DNA of 64,000 nucleotides from Actinomadura chibensis NBRC 106107 (GCF_001552135.1 NZ_BCQP01000036.1:62001-126000); one strand, 5' to 3'. Numbered from the stretch's first letter, positions 43,211 to 52,386 are shown. The notes: a model not told the origin generated them from the sequence alone. Numbers and translations are program-made.

Positions 43211-44626
43211 TCAGAAGAGAGCGGTGAATGTCAGGACTTCCTCGAATCGGCGGGCCGCCCGGAGGACGTCGGCGTCCGCGCCCGGGCGTCCGGCGATCAG
43301 CAGGCCGATCGGCACGCCGTCGGGATCCAGGCCGCAGGGGACGCTGACGCTGGGCGGGCCGCCGTCCGCCCAGCCGATGTGCGGGCACGCCCCGGACGTC
43401 CACCCGTAGCCGAGCGGCTCGATCAGCGCGCACTCGTCGTGCCAGGGCAGCTCGGCGTCGAAGGACGGGTAGTAGTTGCACGCGAGGACCAGCAGGTCGT
43501 ACCGCTCGAACGCGGACGCGAGGCGGCGGCCGTGGATCGCCGCCAGGCGGCGGACCTCCTCCCCGGCCCGGTCCGCGGACCCGGCGGCGCGCGCCCGCGC
43601 GACCGTCTCCCCGACGACCGGATGCAGGCGTCCGGCGAGTTCCGGCGGCCCGGCGTCCAGCGACCGCGCGACGCCCGCGAACGCCGCGGTGACGGCCGCC
43701 TCCCACATCGGGCCCTCGAAGAGCGGCTCCGGGACCTCCTCCAGGCGGACCGTCCCGTCCAGCCGGTCGAGGGCCGCCTCCACCGCCGCCCGCACGATGG
43801 GATGGACGTCGCCGACGCCCGGGTCGGCGGTCGGCGCCGGGAGGTACCCGACGCGCAGGTCCTCGACGGGCCGGGGTTCCGTCACCGGTTCGCCGAACTC
43901 GCCGAGCACGAAGGTCTGGTCGTCGGCGTCCCGGGTGAGGAACCCGCGCACGCCGCTCGACGCGGGGACGTCGCCCGGCGGATGCCCGAACGGCCCGGAG
44001 TGCGCGGTGGCCTTCAGCGCGACGCACCCGCAGCTCGCCGCGGGCGACCGCAGCGACCCGCCGCCGTCGGTGCCGAGGTGGACGGGCCCGATGCGCGCCG
44101 CCGTCGCCGCAGCCCCGCCGGAGGTCGACCCGCCCGCGCTCTTCGCCAGGTTCCACGGGTTGCGCACCGGCCCGTACAGAGCGCTGAAGCTCCCGGAGAA
44201 CAGGCCGGTCTCCACCATGGTCGACTTGGCGAACAGCACGGCGCCGCGGTCGAGGAACGCGGCGACCAGCGGGTCCGTCGCGGTGGGACGGCGCGTGAAC
44301 AGGTTCGTCCGCGAGCCGAGGTAGGTGGGCGCGCCGGGCACGTCCATGTTGTCCTTGGCGGTGACGGGCAGGCCGTCGAGGCGGCCGAGCGGCGCGCCGC
44401 GCAGCCAGCGGCGCTCCGCGGCGACGGCGGCGGCGCGCGCGGACTCGTCGAAGCGCCAGTACAGCGCCGAGAGGGCGGGATCGACCTGTTCGGCCCGGCT
44501 GAGCACCGCGTCCAGCACCTCGACGGGCGACAGCTCCCGCGCCGCGTACGCGGCGTGCAGTTCGCGGGCGGACATCCGGCAGATCGCGTCGGGCGGGACC
44601 GCGAGCCGGTCAGAGGACTGGTTCAT
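43211..44626 (-). CDS. amidase (amidase signature family)
   Basis: 471 residues from the ATG at 44624-44626. Triad residues: Lys in LPVTAKDNMDVPG (about 83), cis-Ser in AGGSTSGGAAA (about 157) and Ser in GTDGGGSLRSPAASCG (about 180). It lacks the N-terminal extension of the other amidase in the window, so the two are not a recent duplication. It hydrolyses an amide of the compound taken up by the upstream ABC importer. Its start overlaps the VOC gene stop by 4 bases. Confidence 0.88.
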   Translation of the reverse strand: MNQSSDRLAVPPDAICRMSARELHAAYAARELSPVEVLDAVLSRAEQVDPALSALYWRFDESARAAAVAAERRWLRGAPLGRLDGLPVTAKDNMDVPGAPTYLGSRTNLFTRRPTATDPLVAAFLDRGAVLFAKSTMVETGLFSGSFSALYGPVRNPWNLAKSAGGSTSGGAAATAARIGPVHLGTDGGGSLRSPAASCGCVALKATAHSGPFGHPPGDVPASSGVRGFLTRDADDQTFVLGEFGEPVTEPRPVEDLRVGYLPAPTADPGVGDVHPIVRAAVEAALDRLDGTVRLEEVPEPLFEGPMWEAAVTAAFAGVARSLDAGPPELAGRLHPVVGETVARARAAGSADRAGEEVRRLAAIHGRRLASAFERYDLLVLACNYYPSFDAELPWHDECALIEPLGYGWTSGACPHIGWADGGPPSVSVPCGLDPDGVPIGLLIAGRPGADADVLRAARRFEEVLTFTALF

Positions 44627-45390
44627 CGGGCCGTCCGGTCCACACTGAGCGAGAACGGGCGGTCGTCGGCCGGGCCGACGGCGAGGGTTCCGTCCCCGGC
44701 CAGGCGCACCGCCGTGACGCCCGCCCCGTGCGCGGCCAGCGCGTCGGCGGCGTCCGGCGACGGCCGGCAGAACCGCAGGTCGAAACCGTCGAGGTCCACC
44801 GCGCCGTCCGCGTCCGAGCCGAATCCGAGCGCGCGGTAGTGGCGGACGTGCGGCTCCACCTCGGGGACGAGCACGTCGAGCCCGGTGAGGTCCGTCGCGC
44901 CGTTCGGGTGGACGCCCGGCACCGCCGCCGGATGGGCCGAGTCCCCCCAGTCGATGAACGAGGGGAAGCCGCGCCGCCACGGCCCGGCGCCCGGCTGGAG
45001 GATCGAGCACGACACGGTCCGGCCGGACGGCTCGTCGCGGGCCAGCAGGTCGGGCCCGCCCGTGGCGATGCCCGCCGACGCGAGCCGCGCCCGGACGTCC
45101 GCGAGGTCCCCGGCGCGCAGCACGAAGATCATCGGGAGTTCGTCGTGGGCGTCCACGAGCGCCGCGAACCGGTCGCCCTCGTTGAGGCGCCGCCGCGCCG
45201 CGTCCGCGTCGCGCATGCCGATCAGCTCGATGTAGCGCCCGGCGCGGAACGGGATGATCGCGTTCTCGGTGCCGAGGGCGCGGTGCCGGCCGCCGGGCCG
45301 GACCTCGAAGCCGAGGCCCCGGTACCGCTCCGCCGCGGCGTCCAGGTCGGCGACGGCGATCATCAGATGGTCGAACTCGGGCCCGGTCAT
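44623..45390 (-). CDS. VOC/glyoxalase-like domain protein
   Basis: 255 residues. The N-terminus FDHLMIAVADLDAAAERYRGLGFEVRPGGRH is the first half of a glyoxalase-like (PF13468-type) domain. A second, weaker repeat starts at about 165 (LTGLDVLVPEVEPHVRHYRALGFG). The first metal ligand (His of FDHLMIAV) and Glu of RYIELIGM are present. The family includes isomerases, dioxygenases and binding proteins, so no reaction is assigned. It is embedded in the operon with ATGA overlaps at both ends. Confidence 0.75.
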   Translation of the reverse strand: MTGPEFDHLMIAVADLDAAAERYRGLGFEVRPGGRHRALGTENAIIPFRAGRYIELIGMRDADAARRRLNEGDRFAALVDAHDELPMIFVLRAGDLADVRARLASAGIATGGPDLLARDEPSGRTVSCSILQPGAGPWRRGFPSFIDWGDSAHPAAVPGVHPNGATDLTGLDVLVPEVEPHVRHYRALGFGSDADGAVDLDGFDLRFCRPSPDAADALAAHGAGVTAVRLAGDGTLAVGPADDRPFSLSVDRTAR

Positions 45391-46211
45391 CGGTCCTCCC
45401 CGGTCAGGAGGCCGACGAAGACCTCGGGGTCGCTGAGGTGCGGCGTGTGGCCCTGGCCGGGCAGCACCCGGGCGGTCCAGCCGCCGGCCGCCCGCAACGC
45501 GTCCACCGCGTCGCGCAGGAAGGGCGGGCTCTCCGCTCCGGCCGTCAACCGGACCAGCGGCGCGAGCCGGACGAGCTCGTCGCGCGAGAACCGGCGCAGC
45601 GCGATGAGCGGCAGGTCGTCGCGGACGAACGCCTCCGCGTTCCGCGCCTCCATCGCCCAGCGGGCCGGGTCCATGCGGTCGACGAAGCCCGCGCCGTTCA
45701 CCGCCTCCATCAGCGCGGCGTAGGCGCCGGCGTGGTCGCCGGGAGCGGCGGCGAGGGCGCGCCGGACGGTGCCGTCGAGGCGTTCGAACTCGGCCGTCCC
45801 GGAGCCGACGTGGCGGAACGCCGGCGGCTCGTGCACGTGGGCGCGGACGACCGACTCCGGCGCGCGCAGCGCCAGCTCCAGCGCGACCATCGCGCCCGAG
45901 CTCACCCCGAGGACGATCACCTCCGCCAGGTCCAGCGCCGCGAGCAGCGCGACGGCGTCGCGGGCGTGGCCCGGCGCGCCGTCGCCCGGCCAGCCCGTCC
46001 GGCCGCTGCGGCCGGTGCCGCGCCGGTCGTAGCCGATCGCCTCGTACCCGGCCGACGCGAGGGCGTCGGCCTGCGGGCCCCAGCCGGTCACGTCCTCGGC
46101 CCCGGCGTGCAGCAGCAGGACGGGCGGGCCCGACCCGCGACGCTCGACGTGCAGCGGGCATCCGTCCGGCAGCGTCACCCGCGCGGTGCGGACGTTCGGA
46201 AGGGTGCTCAC
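45387..46211 (-). CDS. alpha/beta hydrolase
   Basis: 274 residues from a GTG at 46209-46211 (GTGA overlap with the ATPase). Oxyanion region LLLHAGAEDVTGWG; nucleophile elbow LGVSSGAMVALELA, giving Ser in GVSSG; Asp after the last strands; and His in PGQGHTPHLSDPEVF. A complete esterase/C-C hydrolase triad is thus likely. Sequence resembles small carboxylesterases and haloperoxidase-type enzymes. In the operon it may cleave an ester or amide of the imported molecule. Confidence 0.83.
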   Translation of the reverse strand: MSTLPNVRTARVTLPDGCPLHVERRGSGPPVLLLHAGAEDVTGWGPQADALASAGYEAIGYDRRGTGRSGRTGWPGDGAPGHARDAVALLAALDLAEVIVLGVSSGAMVALELALRAPESVVRAHVHEPPAFRHVGSGTAEFERLDGTVRRALAAAPGDHAGAYAALMEAVNGAGFVDRMDPARWAMEARNAEAFVRDDLPLIALRRFSRDELVRLAPLVRLTAGAESPPFLRDAVDALRAAGGWTARVLPGQGHTPHLSDPEVFVGLLTGEDR

Positions 46212-47836
46212 GGCGCGGTCTCCAATCCGTCGTCCGACCCCGTGGGGGCGGACGCGACCAGGGCGTCGGACAGGGAGGGCGCGGCCTCGACCAGGCGGCG
46301 CGTGTAGGCGTCCCGAGGCGTGTGCAGCACCTCGGCGGCCGGTCCGTACTCGCGGCACCGGCCCCGCTCGACAACCATGATCGTGTCGGCGACGACGCTG
46401 ACCGCGCCGAGGTCGTGCGAGATGAACAGCAGCGCGAGGCCGAGGTCGCGGCGCAGCTCGTTGATCAGTTCGAGCACCGCGGCCTGGACCGAGACGTCCA
46501 GCGCGGACGTGATCTCGTCGCACACGAGCAGGTCGGGCGCGGACGCGAGGCCGCGGGCGATCGCGACGCGCTGGCATTCGCCGCCCGACAGCTCGCCCGG
46601 GTACGCGGCGGCGGCGTCCGCGCGGATCCGGACCCGGTCGAGCAGCCGCGCCACCTCGGCGCGGGCCTCGCTCCGGGACATCCCGCGCAGGACGCGCAGC
46701 GGCCGCCCGACCGAGTCCCCGACGGTGCGGCGCGGGTTCAGCGACGCGAAGGGGTCCTGGAAGACGAGCTGGATCCGGCGGAGCTGGTCGCGGCCGCGCG
46801 CGTGGGCGGTGGGCGGGAGGGGCGAGCCGTCGAGGAGGATCGTCCCGGCGTCCGCGCGGTGCAGGCCGGCCACGGCGCGGGCGATCGTCGTCTTGCCCGA
46901 GCCGGACTGCCCGACGACCGCCAGGCACTCGCCCGCGCGGACCTCGAACGAGACGCCGTCCGCCGCGACCACCTCGCGCCCCTTCACCCGGTGGACGGCG
47001 GTGAGGTCCTTGACGGCCAGCAGCGGCGCCGCGCCGCCGGACGGCGCCTCGGCGGCGGCGCGGCGCGCCCGGTGGTCGACGACCGCCGCGACGAGCCCGC
47101 GGGTGTACTCGTGCGCCGGCCGGGCGAGCATGCTCCGGCTCGGCCCCTCCTCGACCACGCGCCCCCGGTACATCATGACGACGCGGTCGGTGTGCGCGGC
47201 GACGAGCGCGAGGTCGTGCGACACCAGGAGCACGCCGACCCCGAGGTCCCGGCGGATCCGGTCGACCTGGGCGAGGACGGCCGCCTGCGTGATCACGTCC
47301 AGGCCGGTGGTGGGCTCGTCCAGGACGAGCACCCGCGGACGGTTCGCGAGCGCGACCGCCAGGCACAGCCGCTGCTGCTGCCCGCCGGACAGCTGGTGCG
47401 GGAACTTGCGCCGGAACTCCTCCTCGCCCGGCAACTCGACGAGTTCGAGCGTCTCGGCGACGCGCGCGGCGCGCTCGTCCGCGGGGAGGTGGGTGAGGGT
47501 CTCGGCGATCTGGTCGCCCACCCGCATCAGCGGGCTCAGCGCGGACGCCGGGCTCTGCGGGACGTACCCGACGAGCCGCCCGCGCGCCGCGCGGATCTCC
47601 CGCTCCGGCCGTCCGACGAGGTCGGTGCCGGCGACCCGCACCCGGCCCGAGACGACCCGGAGCCCGTGCCGCACCCAGCCGAGGAGCGTCAGCGCGGTGG
47701 TCGTCTTCCCCGAGCCGGACTCGCCGACGACGCCGACCGCCTCGCCCGCGGCGACGGTGAGGGAGACGTCGTCGAGGACCGTCCGGCCCGCGTGGTCCTC
47801 GACGGTGAGGGCTTCGACTTCGGCGAGGGGGTTCAC
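46208..47836 (-). CDS. peptide-type ABC transporter ATPase with two fused NBDs (DppDF-like)
   Basis: 542 residues from a GTG at 47834-47836. Domain 1: Walker A GESGSGKTT at about 39, signature LSGGQQQRL at about 155, Walker B VLVLDEPTTGLD. Domain 2: Walker A GQSGSGKTT at about 318, signature LSGGECQRVAIARGL at about 432, Walker B LLVCDEITSALD. Both halves keep the oligopeptide-cluster features (QDPFASLNPRRTVGD). DppD and DppF functions are fused in one chain. It powers the permeases encoded directly upstream. Confidence 0.9.
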   Translation of the reverse strand: MNPLAEVEALTVEDHAGRTVLDDVSLTVAAGEAVGVVGESGSGKTTTALTLLGWVRHGLRVVSGRVRVAGTDLVGRPEREIRAARGRLVGYVPQSPASALSPLMRVGDQIAETLTHLPADERAARVAETLELVELPGEEEFRRKFPHQLSGGQQQRLCLAVALANRPRVLVLDEPTTGLDVITQAAVLAQVDRIRRDLGVGVLLVSHDLALVAAHTDRVVMMYRGRVVEEGPSRSMLARPAHEYTRGLVAAVVDHRARRAAAEAPSGGAAPLLAVKDLTAVHRVKGREVVAADGVSFEVRAGECLAVVGQSGSGKTTIARAVAGLHRADAGTILLDGSPLPPTAHARGRDQLRRIQLVFQDPFASLNPRRTVGDSVGRPLRVLRGMSRSEARAEVARLLDRVRIRADAAAAYPGELSGGECQRVAIARGLASAPDLLVCDEITSALDVSVQAAVLELINELRRDLGLALLFISHDLGAVSVVADTIMVVERGRCREYGPAAEVLHTPRDAYTRRLVEAAPSLSDALVASAPTGSDDGLETAP

Positions 47837-48756
47837 GCGCCGTCCCGTCCCGCTCGGCCACCGGCGATGCGCCGGTGGAGGCCGTCGGAGAAGATGTTCA
47901 CCGACACGGCGAGCACGATGATCGCGAGCGCCGGGAAGGCCACCGGCCACGCGTTCAGCGTCACGCCCGGCATGTTCTCCTTGATCATGAGCGCCCAGTC
48001 CGCCGCCGGCGGCTGGGTGCCGACGCCGAGGAAGCCCGCCGACGCGATCACGAAGATCGAATAGATCAGCAGCAGGCCGGTGATCGCGAGCACCGGTCCG
48101 GCGATGTTCGGCAGGATCTCCCGGACGAGGATCGCCCGCCGGGGCTCCCCGCGCAGGACGGCCGCCTCGACGAACGGGCTGCGCACGACGCCGAGCGTCG
48201 CCGTCCGGACGATCCGCGCGACGTACGGCGACGCCGAGATCATGATCGTCGGGATGAGGATCGTCGTCCCGCGCGACGAACCCGACGTGAGCACCAGCAG
48301 CACCACCAGCGGCGGCAGGATGAGGAACAGGTCGACGACCCGGTTCAGGACGGCCGCCGCCACGCCCCGGACGTAGCCGAGCAGCAGCCCGAGCGCCGTC
48401 CCGAGGACGCCCGCCGCGATCGTGCAGGCCCCGGCGAGCAGCACCAGCGAGCGTCCGCCCGCGAGGAGGCGGCTCAGCAGGTCGCGGCCGAGGTAGTCGG
48501 TGCCGAGCACGCCGACCTGGCCGGGCTCGGCGTACGGCACGCCGATCACCTCCCGCACCGAGTGCGGCGCCAGCCACGGCGCCACCTGCGTGAACGCCAC
48601 GAGGGCGAGCACGGCGCAGCCGCTGACCCGCGGCACGGCGGACGCGAACCGCCGCCGCGCCGGGACCCCGCCGAGATCGGCCGCGAGGTCCGCGCCGGGC
48701 CCTGGCACGGGCGTCGCCGGGCGGTCGCCCGGGCCGGGTTCGATGATCGTTTTCAC
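47833..48756 (-). CDS. peptide-type ABC transporter permease (DppC-like)
   Basis: 307 residues from a GTG at 48754-48756. One N-terminal helix (CAVLALVAFTQVAPWLAP), then the DppC motif LGTDYLGRDLLSRLLAGGR and the coupling loop EAAVLRGEPRRAILVREILPN, plus five further hydrophobic segments. Forms the channel with the permease at 48753-49709. GTGA overlaps link it to both neighbours. Confidence 0.9.
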   Translation of the reverse strand: MKTIIEPGPGDRPATPVPGPGADLAADLGGVPARRRFASAVPRVSGCAVLALVAFTQVAPWLAPHSVREVIGVPYAEPGQVGVLGTDYLGRDLLSRLLAGGRSLVLLAGACTIAAGVLGTALGLLLGYVRGVAAAVLNRVVDLFLILPPLVVLLVLTSGSSRGTTILIPTIMISASPYVARIVRTATLGVVRSPFVEAAVLRGEPRRAILVREILPNIAGPVLAITGLLLIYSIFVIASAGFLGVGTQPPAADWALMIKENMPGVTLNAWPVAFPALAIIVLAVSVNIFSDGLHRRIAGGRAGRDGA

Positions 48757-49709
48757 AGGGCCGTCCGCAACTTCGGAGTGAGCAGGGTGACCGCCAGGTC
48801 GGCGGCGGTGTAGGCGACGACCAGCGCCGCCGCGAGGAGCATCACGATGCCCTCGACCAGGGCGAAGTCCCGGGTCGTGACGGCCGCGGCGAGGGCCGAG
48901 CCGAGCCCCGGGTAGGAGAACACGGTCTCGACGATCACCGACCCGCCGATCACGACGCCGACGCTGCCGGCCAGGACCTGGAGCGACGGGCCGACCGCGT
49001 TCGGGATCACGTGCCGCAGCACGACCCGCCGCTCCGGCAGGCCCTTCAGCCGCGCCGTCTCCACGTACCGGGACCGCATGACGTCCGCGACGCCCACCCG
49101 CACCTGCCGCGCCGCGCCGCTCGCCGCGACGAGCGCCAGCGTCGTCACCGGCAGGACGAGGACGGTCGGGTGCGCCAGCGGCGAGTCCTCCACCGGGAAG
49201 ATCGACGTCGCCGGGAGCACGTCCAGCGCGAACGCGAACACGACGATCAGCGCGGCGGCCAGCACGAACTCGGGGACGGCGACGAGGCACAGCGTCACCA
49301 GCGACAGGACGCGGTCGCCCGCGCGGCCCTCCCGCGTCCCGGCGAACGCCCCGATCCCGAGCGCCAGGGGCACCATCAGCAGGACGACCAGCACCCCGAG
49401 GACCACCGTGTTCCCGATCCGGCCCTCGATCACGGCCGACACCGACTGCCCGTTGATGGCCGACCGGCCGAGGTCCCCGTGCGGGAGCCCGGCCAGCCAG
49501 TCGAGGTACCGGTCCGGCGCGGAACGATCCAAACCGAGCCGGTGCCGGGTCTGGGCCAGCAGTTCCGGGGACGGGTTCTGACCGGCGAGCGCGTAGACCG
49601 CGGCGTCCCCGGGCAGCACCTCGATCGCGGCGAACACGAGGACCGACAGCGGCGGCAGGATCGCCAGGCCGCCGAGGATCCGGCGGAGCAGGAAGCGCGC
49701 GACGCCCAT
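48753..49709 (-). CDS. peptide-type ABC transporter permease (DppB-like)
   Basis: 318 residues. N-terminal FLLRRILGGLAILPPLSVLVFA is the typical first helix of DppB, followed by a periplasmic loop with LPGDAAVYALAG and LAGLPHGDLGRSAINGQSV, and the coupling loop RYVETARLKGLPERRVVLRHVIPNAV. Partner of the DppC-like permease; lies 4 bases after the binding-protein gene. Confidence 0.9.
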   Translation of the reverse strand: MGVARFLLRRILGGLAILPPLSVLVFAAIEVLPGDAAVYALAGQNPSPELLAQTRHRLGLDRSAPDRYLDWLAGLPHGDLGRSAINGQSVSAVIEGRIGNTVVLGVLVVLLMVPLALGIGAFAGTREGRAGDRVLSLVTLCLVAVPEFVLAAALIVVFAFALDVLPATSIFPVEDSPLAHPTVLVLPVTTLALVAASGAARQVRVGVADVMRSRYVETARLKGLPERRVVLRHVIPNAVGPSLQVLAGSVGVVIGGSVIVETVFSYPGLGSALAAAVTTRDFALVEGIVMLLAAALVVAYTAADLAVTLLTPKLRTAL

Positions 49710-49713
49710 CCCG

Positions 49714-51366
49714 CTAGGCCTTCCAGGCGCGGCGCACGCTCGGCGCGTCCTCGACGCCGTCGAGCCGGACGCCGCGCACGGACGACGCCGTCCCGTTGAC
49801 GATCGTCTGGTAGCCCCAGACGATCCAGCCGCTGTCGTCCCAGAACTCCTTCTGGAGCCCGAGCATCAGGCTCTTGCGCTTGGCCTGGTCGGTGGTGGCG
49901 CGGGCGCGCAGCAGGCGGCGGTCCCAGTCGGGCTTCAGCCAGCCCGAGACGTTGAACGTCGACTTCGACACGAGCGACCGCGGCGCCACCGACGTCGCGA
50001 ACGGCTGGTTCCCCGGGACCGCCACCGCGAGGACCTGGATGTTGCTGAACGTCGGGAAGTTCTTGAACAGCTCGGGCGGCGTGATCTCGCGGACCCGCGC
50101 TTTCATCCCCACCTTGCCCAACTGCTCGGCGTAGATCTGCGCGGCCGCGGCCGTCCCGACGCCGGGGAACACCGAGATCTCGACGGTCTCGCCGGTGACG
50201 CCCGCCTGCCGCAGCAGCGCCTCGGCCTGCGCCGGATCGTGCGCGCGCTGCGGCAGCTCGTCGCCGTAGTAGTCCGGGAACCCGACCCCCTGGAGGTCGT
50301 TGGCCGGGGAGCCGAAGCCGAGGAGCGCGCCCTGGACGAGCGCCTGCCGGTCGCAGGCCAGCTTGAACGCGAGCCGGACGCGCGGGTCGTCGAACGGCTT
50401 CTGCCGCGCGTTCATGATGAAGCAGCCCTCGTTCGCGTAGACGCGGTCGGTCTTGGCGAACGAGAAGGCGGAGTTCGAGGCGTTCACCTTCGTCCCGGCG
50501 TAGTCGAGCTTCGCCGCGAGGTCGGCCTGCCCGCCGATGAGCGCGTTGAGCCGCGCCGTCGGGTCGGGGATGTTGAACACCTCGATCTCGCCGAGGTACG
50601 GGCCGCCGCCGAGGAGCGCGCCGCCCCAGTAGTCCTTGTTCAGGGTGAGCTTGGCCGACTGGCCCACCTTCAGGTCGGTGAGCTTGTACGGGCCGGAGCC
50701 GACGACCCGGTCGACCGTGAAGCTCTCCGGCGCCGCGAGGCGCGAGTCCTTCTTGATGACGTAGACCTTGCCCGCGTAGAGCTGCGTGTCCATGTCGGCG
50801 AGCGGGTCGGTGAGGCGCAGCTCCACGACGTCCGTGCCCACCGTCCGGGACGCCTTGAAGTCGATGGACGCCGCGGCGGCGCTCAGCAGCCCGCCGCCGA
50901 TCTTCGGGTCGCTGGCCGAGTGCAGGGAGAACAGCACGTCGTCCGCGGTGACGGGGGAGCCGTCGGCGAAACGCGCCTCCTTGCGGATCTTCAGGCGCCA
51001 CCTGCTGACGTCCGCGGCGGGCTCGATCGCCTCGACGATGTAGGGGACGGGCTTGCCGCCCTCCATGTAGCCGAGCCAGTCGAACAGGTGCCGGTTGCGG
51101 GTGATCTCCTGCGGCGAGTTGGTGTTGAAGACGTTCTTCGTCTCGGACTGGACGCCCGCTCCCGCGATGCGCAGCAGCCCGCCGCGGACCGGCGTCCGCG
51201 CCGTCGACGCCGCGCCGCTCTCGCACGCGGACAGGAGGGGGCCGAGCGCGAGCGCGGCCCCGCCCAGGGCGCCGAGGCCGAGGACGTCGCGGCGCCCGTA
51301 CACCGGGCCCTTGCCTGTGCCAGTGCCGCGGGGATCTGTTGCGCTTCGACTGCCGCCGTTGGACAT
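49714..51366 (-). CDS. peptide-type ABC substrate-binding lipoprotein, Tat-exported
   Basis: 550 residues. Twin-arginine GRRDVLGLG at about 24-32 and lipobox LLSAC with Cys48 predict Tat export and lipid anchoring. The mature part has the cluster-C (DppA/OppA) landmarks: RWRLKIRKEARFADGSPVTADDV, PYLGEIEVFNIPDPTARLNALIGGQAD and RVRLAFKLACDRQALVQG. It captures the compound imported by the operon; the ligand may be a peptide or another polar organic molecule. First gene after the GntR regulator, with a candidate GntR site about 42 bases upstream. Confidence 0.9.
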   Translation of the reverse strand: MSNGGSRSATDPRGTGTGKGPVYGRRDVLGLGALGGAALALGPLLSACESGAASTARTPVRGGLLRIAGAGVQSETKNVFNTNSPQEITRNRHLFDWLGYMEGGKPVPYIVEAIEPAADVSRWRLKIRKEARFADGSPVTADDVLFSLHSASDPKIGGGLLSAAAASIDFKASRTVGTDVVELRLTDPLADMDTQLYAGKVYVIKKDSRLAAPESFTVDRVVGSGPYKLTDLKVGQSAKLTLNKDYWGGALLGGGPYLGEIEVFNIPDPTARLNALIGGQADLAAKLDYAGTKVNASNSAFSFAKTDRVYANEGCFIMNARQKPFDDPRVRLAFKLACDRQALVQGALLGFGSPANDLQGVGFPDYYGDELPQRAHDPAQAEALLRQAGVTGETVEISVFPGVGTAAAAQIYAEQLGKVGMKARVREITPPELFKNFPTFSNIQVLAVAVPGNQPFATSVAPRSLVSKSTFNVSGWLKPDWDRRLLRARATTDQAKRKSLMLGLQKEFWDDSGWIVWGYQTIVNGTASSVRGVRLDGVEDAPSVRRAWKA

Positions 51367-51407
51367 GACTGGCTCCTAGGCTCACTCCGCCGGTTTGACG
51401 TTCCGCG

Positions 51408-51424
51408 TACGGTATTCCATATCT
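51408..51424 (-). promoter_or_regulatory. candidate GntR operator upstream of the ABC operon
   Basis: GGTATTCCATAT at 51411-51422 nearly repeats GGTATTCCAGAT found (minus strand) at the GntR gene start. It resembles the TGGTATnCCA dyads of FadR-type GntR regulators. About 42 bases before the binding-protein start. Confidence 0.6.
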
Positions 51425-51549
51425 GATGCGCCGGTCAATACTCTCTGTACGGACGTTCACGGAGGCGGCGCCGGGACCCGGCGGCCCGCCCGCGCGGTCG
51501 GCGCGCGAGCGCCTTCGTTCGCGGACCTGGGCATCTAGGAAGAAGGCGG

Positions 51550-51581
51550 AGGCGCTTCCAGCGCCTGCCCAACGCAGGCGC
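51550..51581. terminator. two mutually exclusive hairpins downstream of the GntR gene
   Basis: AGGCGCT-TCC-AGCGCCT (51550-51566) is a perfect 7-base stem, and GCGCCTGC-CCAAC-GCAGGCGC (51561-51581) a perfect 8-base stem sharing the middle segment. They lie in the 338-base gap 51367-51704, which otherwise holds only the GntR site and no supportable gene. They could terminate GntR transcription or act as an alternating leader structure; no T-run follows on either strand. Confidence 0.45.
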
Positions 51582-51704
51582 GAGCGCGATCCGGGCTAGG
51601 AGACCGTCACCGAGCGCGATGACGCGGAAGAAGGAGCCGGGCCGGATCGATCAAATCGGCTGCCCGATATGGCCCGACGGCGAAGAGGGGTGGCCGCCGC
51701 GAGG

Positions 51705-52370
51705 TCAGGCGGACGGCCGGCCGCGGTCGTTGAAGAGCTCCTCGACCGCGGCGAGGTGGTCGTGCATGTGGCGGGCGGCGGACGCCTCGTCCCGCCGGGC
51801 CAGCGCCTCGGCGATCGCGACGTGCTGGTACGCCGCGGCGAGCACCCCGGCCTGCGCCGGGACGTCGACGTGCCGCAGCGCGCGCATGAGCGTCGCCGCG
51901 TCGTGGATGAGCCCGGCGATCCGCAGGTTGCCGGACGCCTCGGCGATCGCCGCGTGGAACTCCCGGTCGAGGCTGAAATAGCCGTCGATGTCGCCGTCCT
52001 GCGCGGCGGTCAGGGAGCGTTCGGCGAGGTCCCTGATCCGCGCGAGGGCGCCGTCGGTGCCGCGCTCGGCGGCGCCCCTCACCGCGAACGCCTCCAGCGC
52101 CTGCCGCGTCTCGTAGGCGTCCCGCAGGACCTGCTCGGAGCGGGTGATCACGCGGTTTCCGCGGAGGCCGTCGGGCTCGATCAGGCCCACCTGCCGCAGC
52201 CGCAGCAGCGCCTCCCGCACGGGGGTCTTGCTCACCTGGAGCTGCTGGGCGACACCCGCCTCGGTCAACCGCGAACCAGGAGGCAGCGTGCGGTTCGCGA
52301 TCGCGTCGTGCAACTGGGTGTACACGACGTCCGCGAGCGTCTCTGTCCTGGAAACTGGATCAAGTGCCAT
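51705..52370 (-). CDS. GntR-family regulator (FadR/FCD subfamily)
   Basis: 221 residues from the ATG at 52368-52370; an in-frame ATG at 52380-52382 would add four residues. N-terminal winged helix at about 10-75 (LPPGSRLTEAGVAQQLQVSKTPVREALLRL) followed by the all-helical FCD ligand domain, with the metal-type His/Asp positions in LDREFHAAIAEAS and AYQHVAIAEALARRD. No ribosome site precedes either ATG, but TATGGT, a -10-like hexamer, ends 7 bases before the 52370 ATG, suggesting a leaderless transcript. Likely controller of the eleven-gene operon downstream. Confidence 0.88.
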   Translation of the reverse strand: MALDPVSRTETLADVVYTQLHDAIANRTLPPGSRLTEAGVAQQLQVSKTPVREALLRLRQVGLIEPDGLRGNRVITRSEQVLRDAYETRQALEAFAVRGAAERGTDGALARIRDLAERSLTAAQDGDIDGYFSLDREFHAAIAEASGNLRIAGLIHDAATLMRALRHVDVPAQAGVLAAAYQHVAIAEALARRDEASAARHMHDHLAAVEELFNDRGRPSA

Positions 52371-52386
52371 CTGGAATACCATACAC
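52370..52386 (-). promoter_or_regulatory. candidate GntR operator overlapping its own start
   Basis: On the minus strand TATGGTATTCCAGAT runs directly into the GntR start codon. It shares GGTATTCCA with the site at 51411-51419 and contains the -10-like TATGGT. Suggests autoregulation at a leaderless promoter. Confidence 0.6.
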
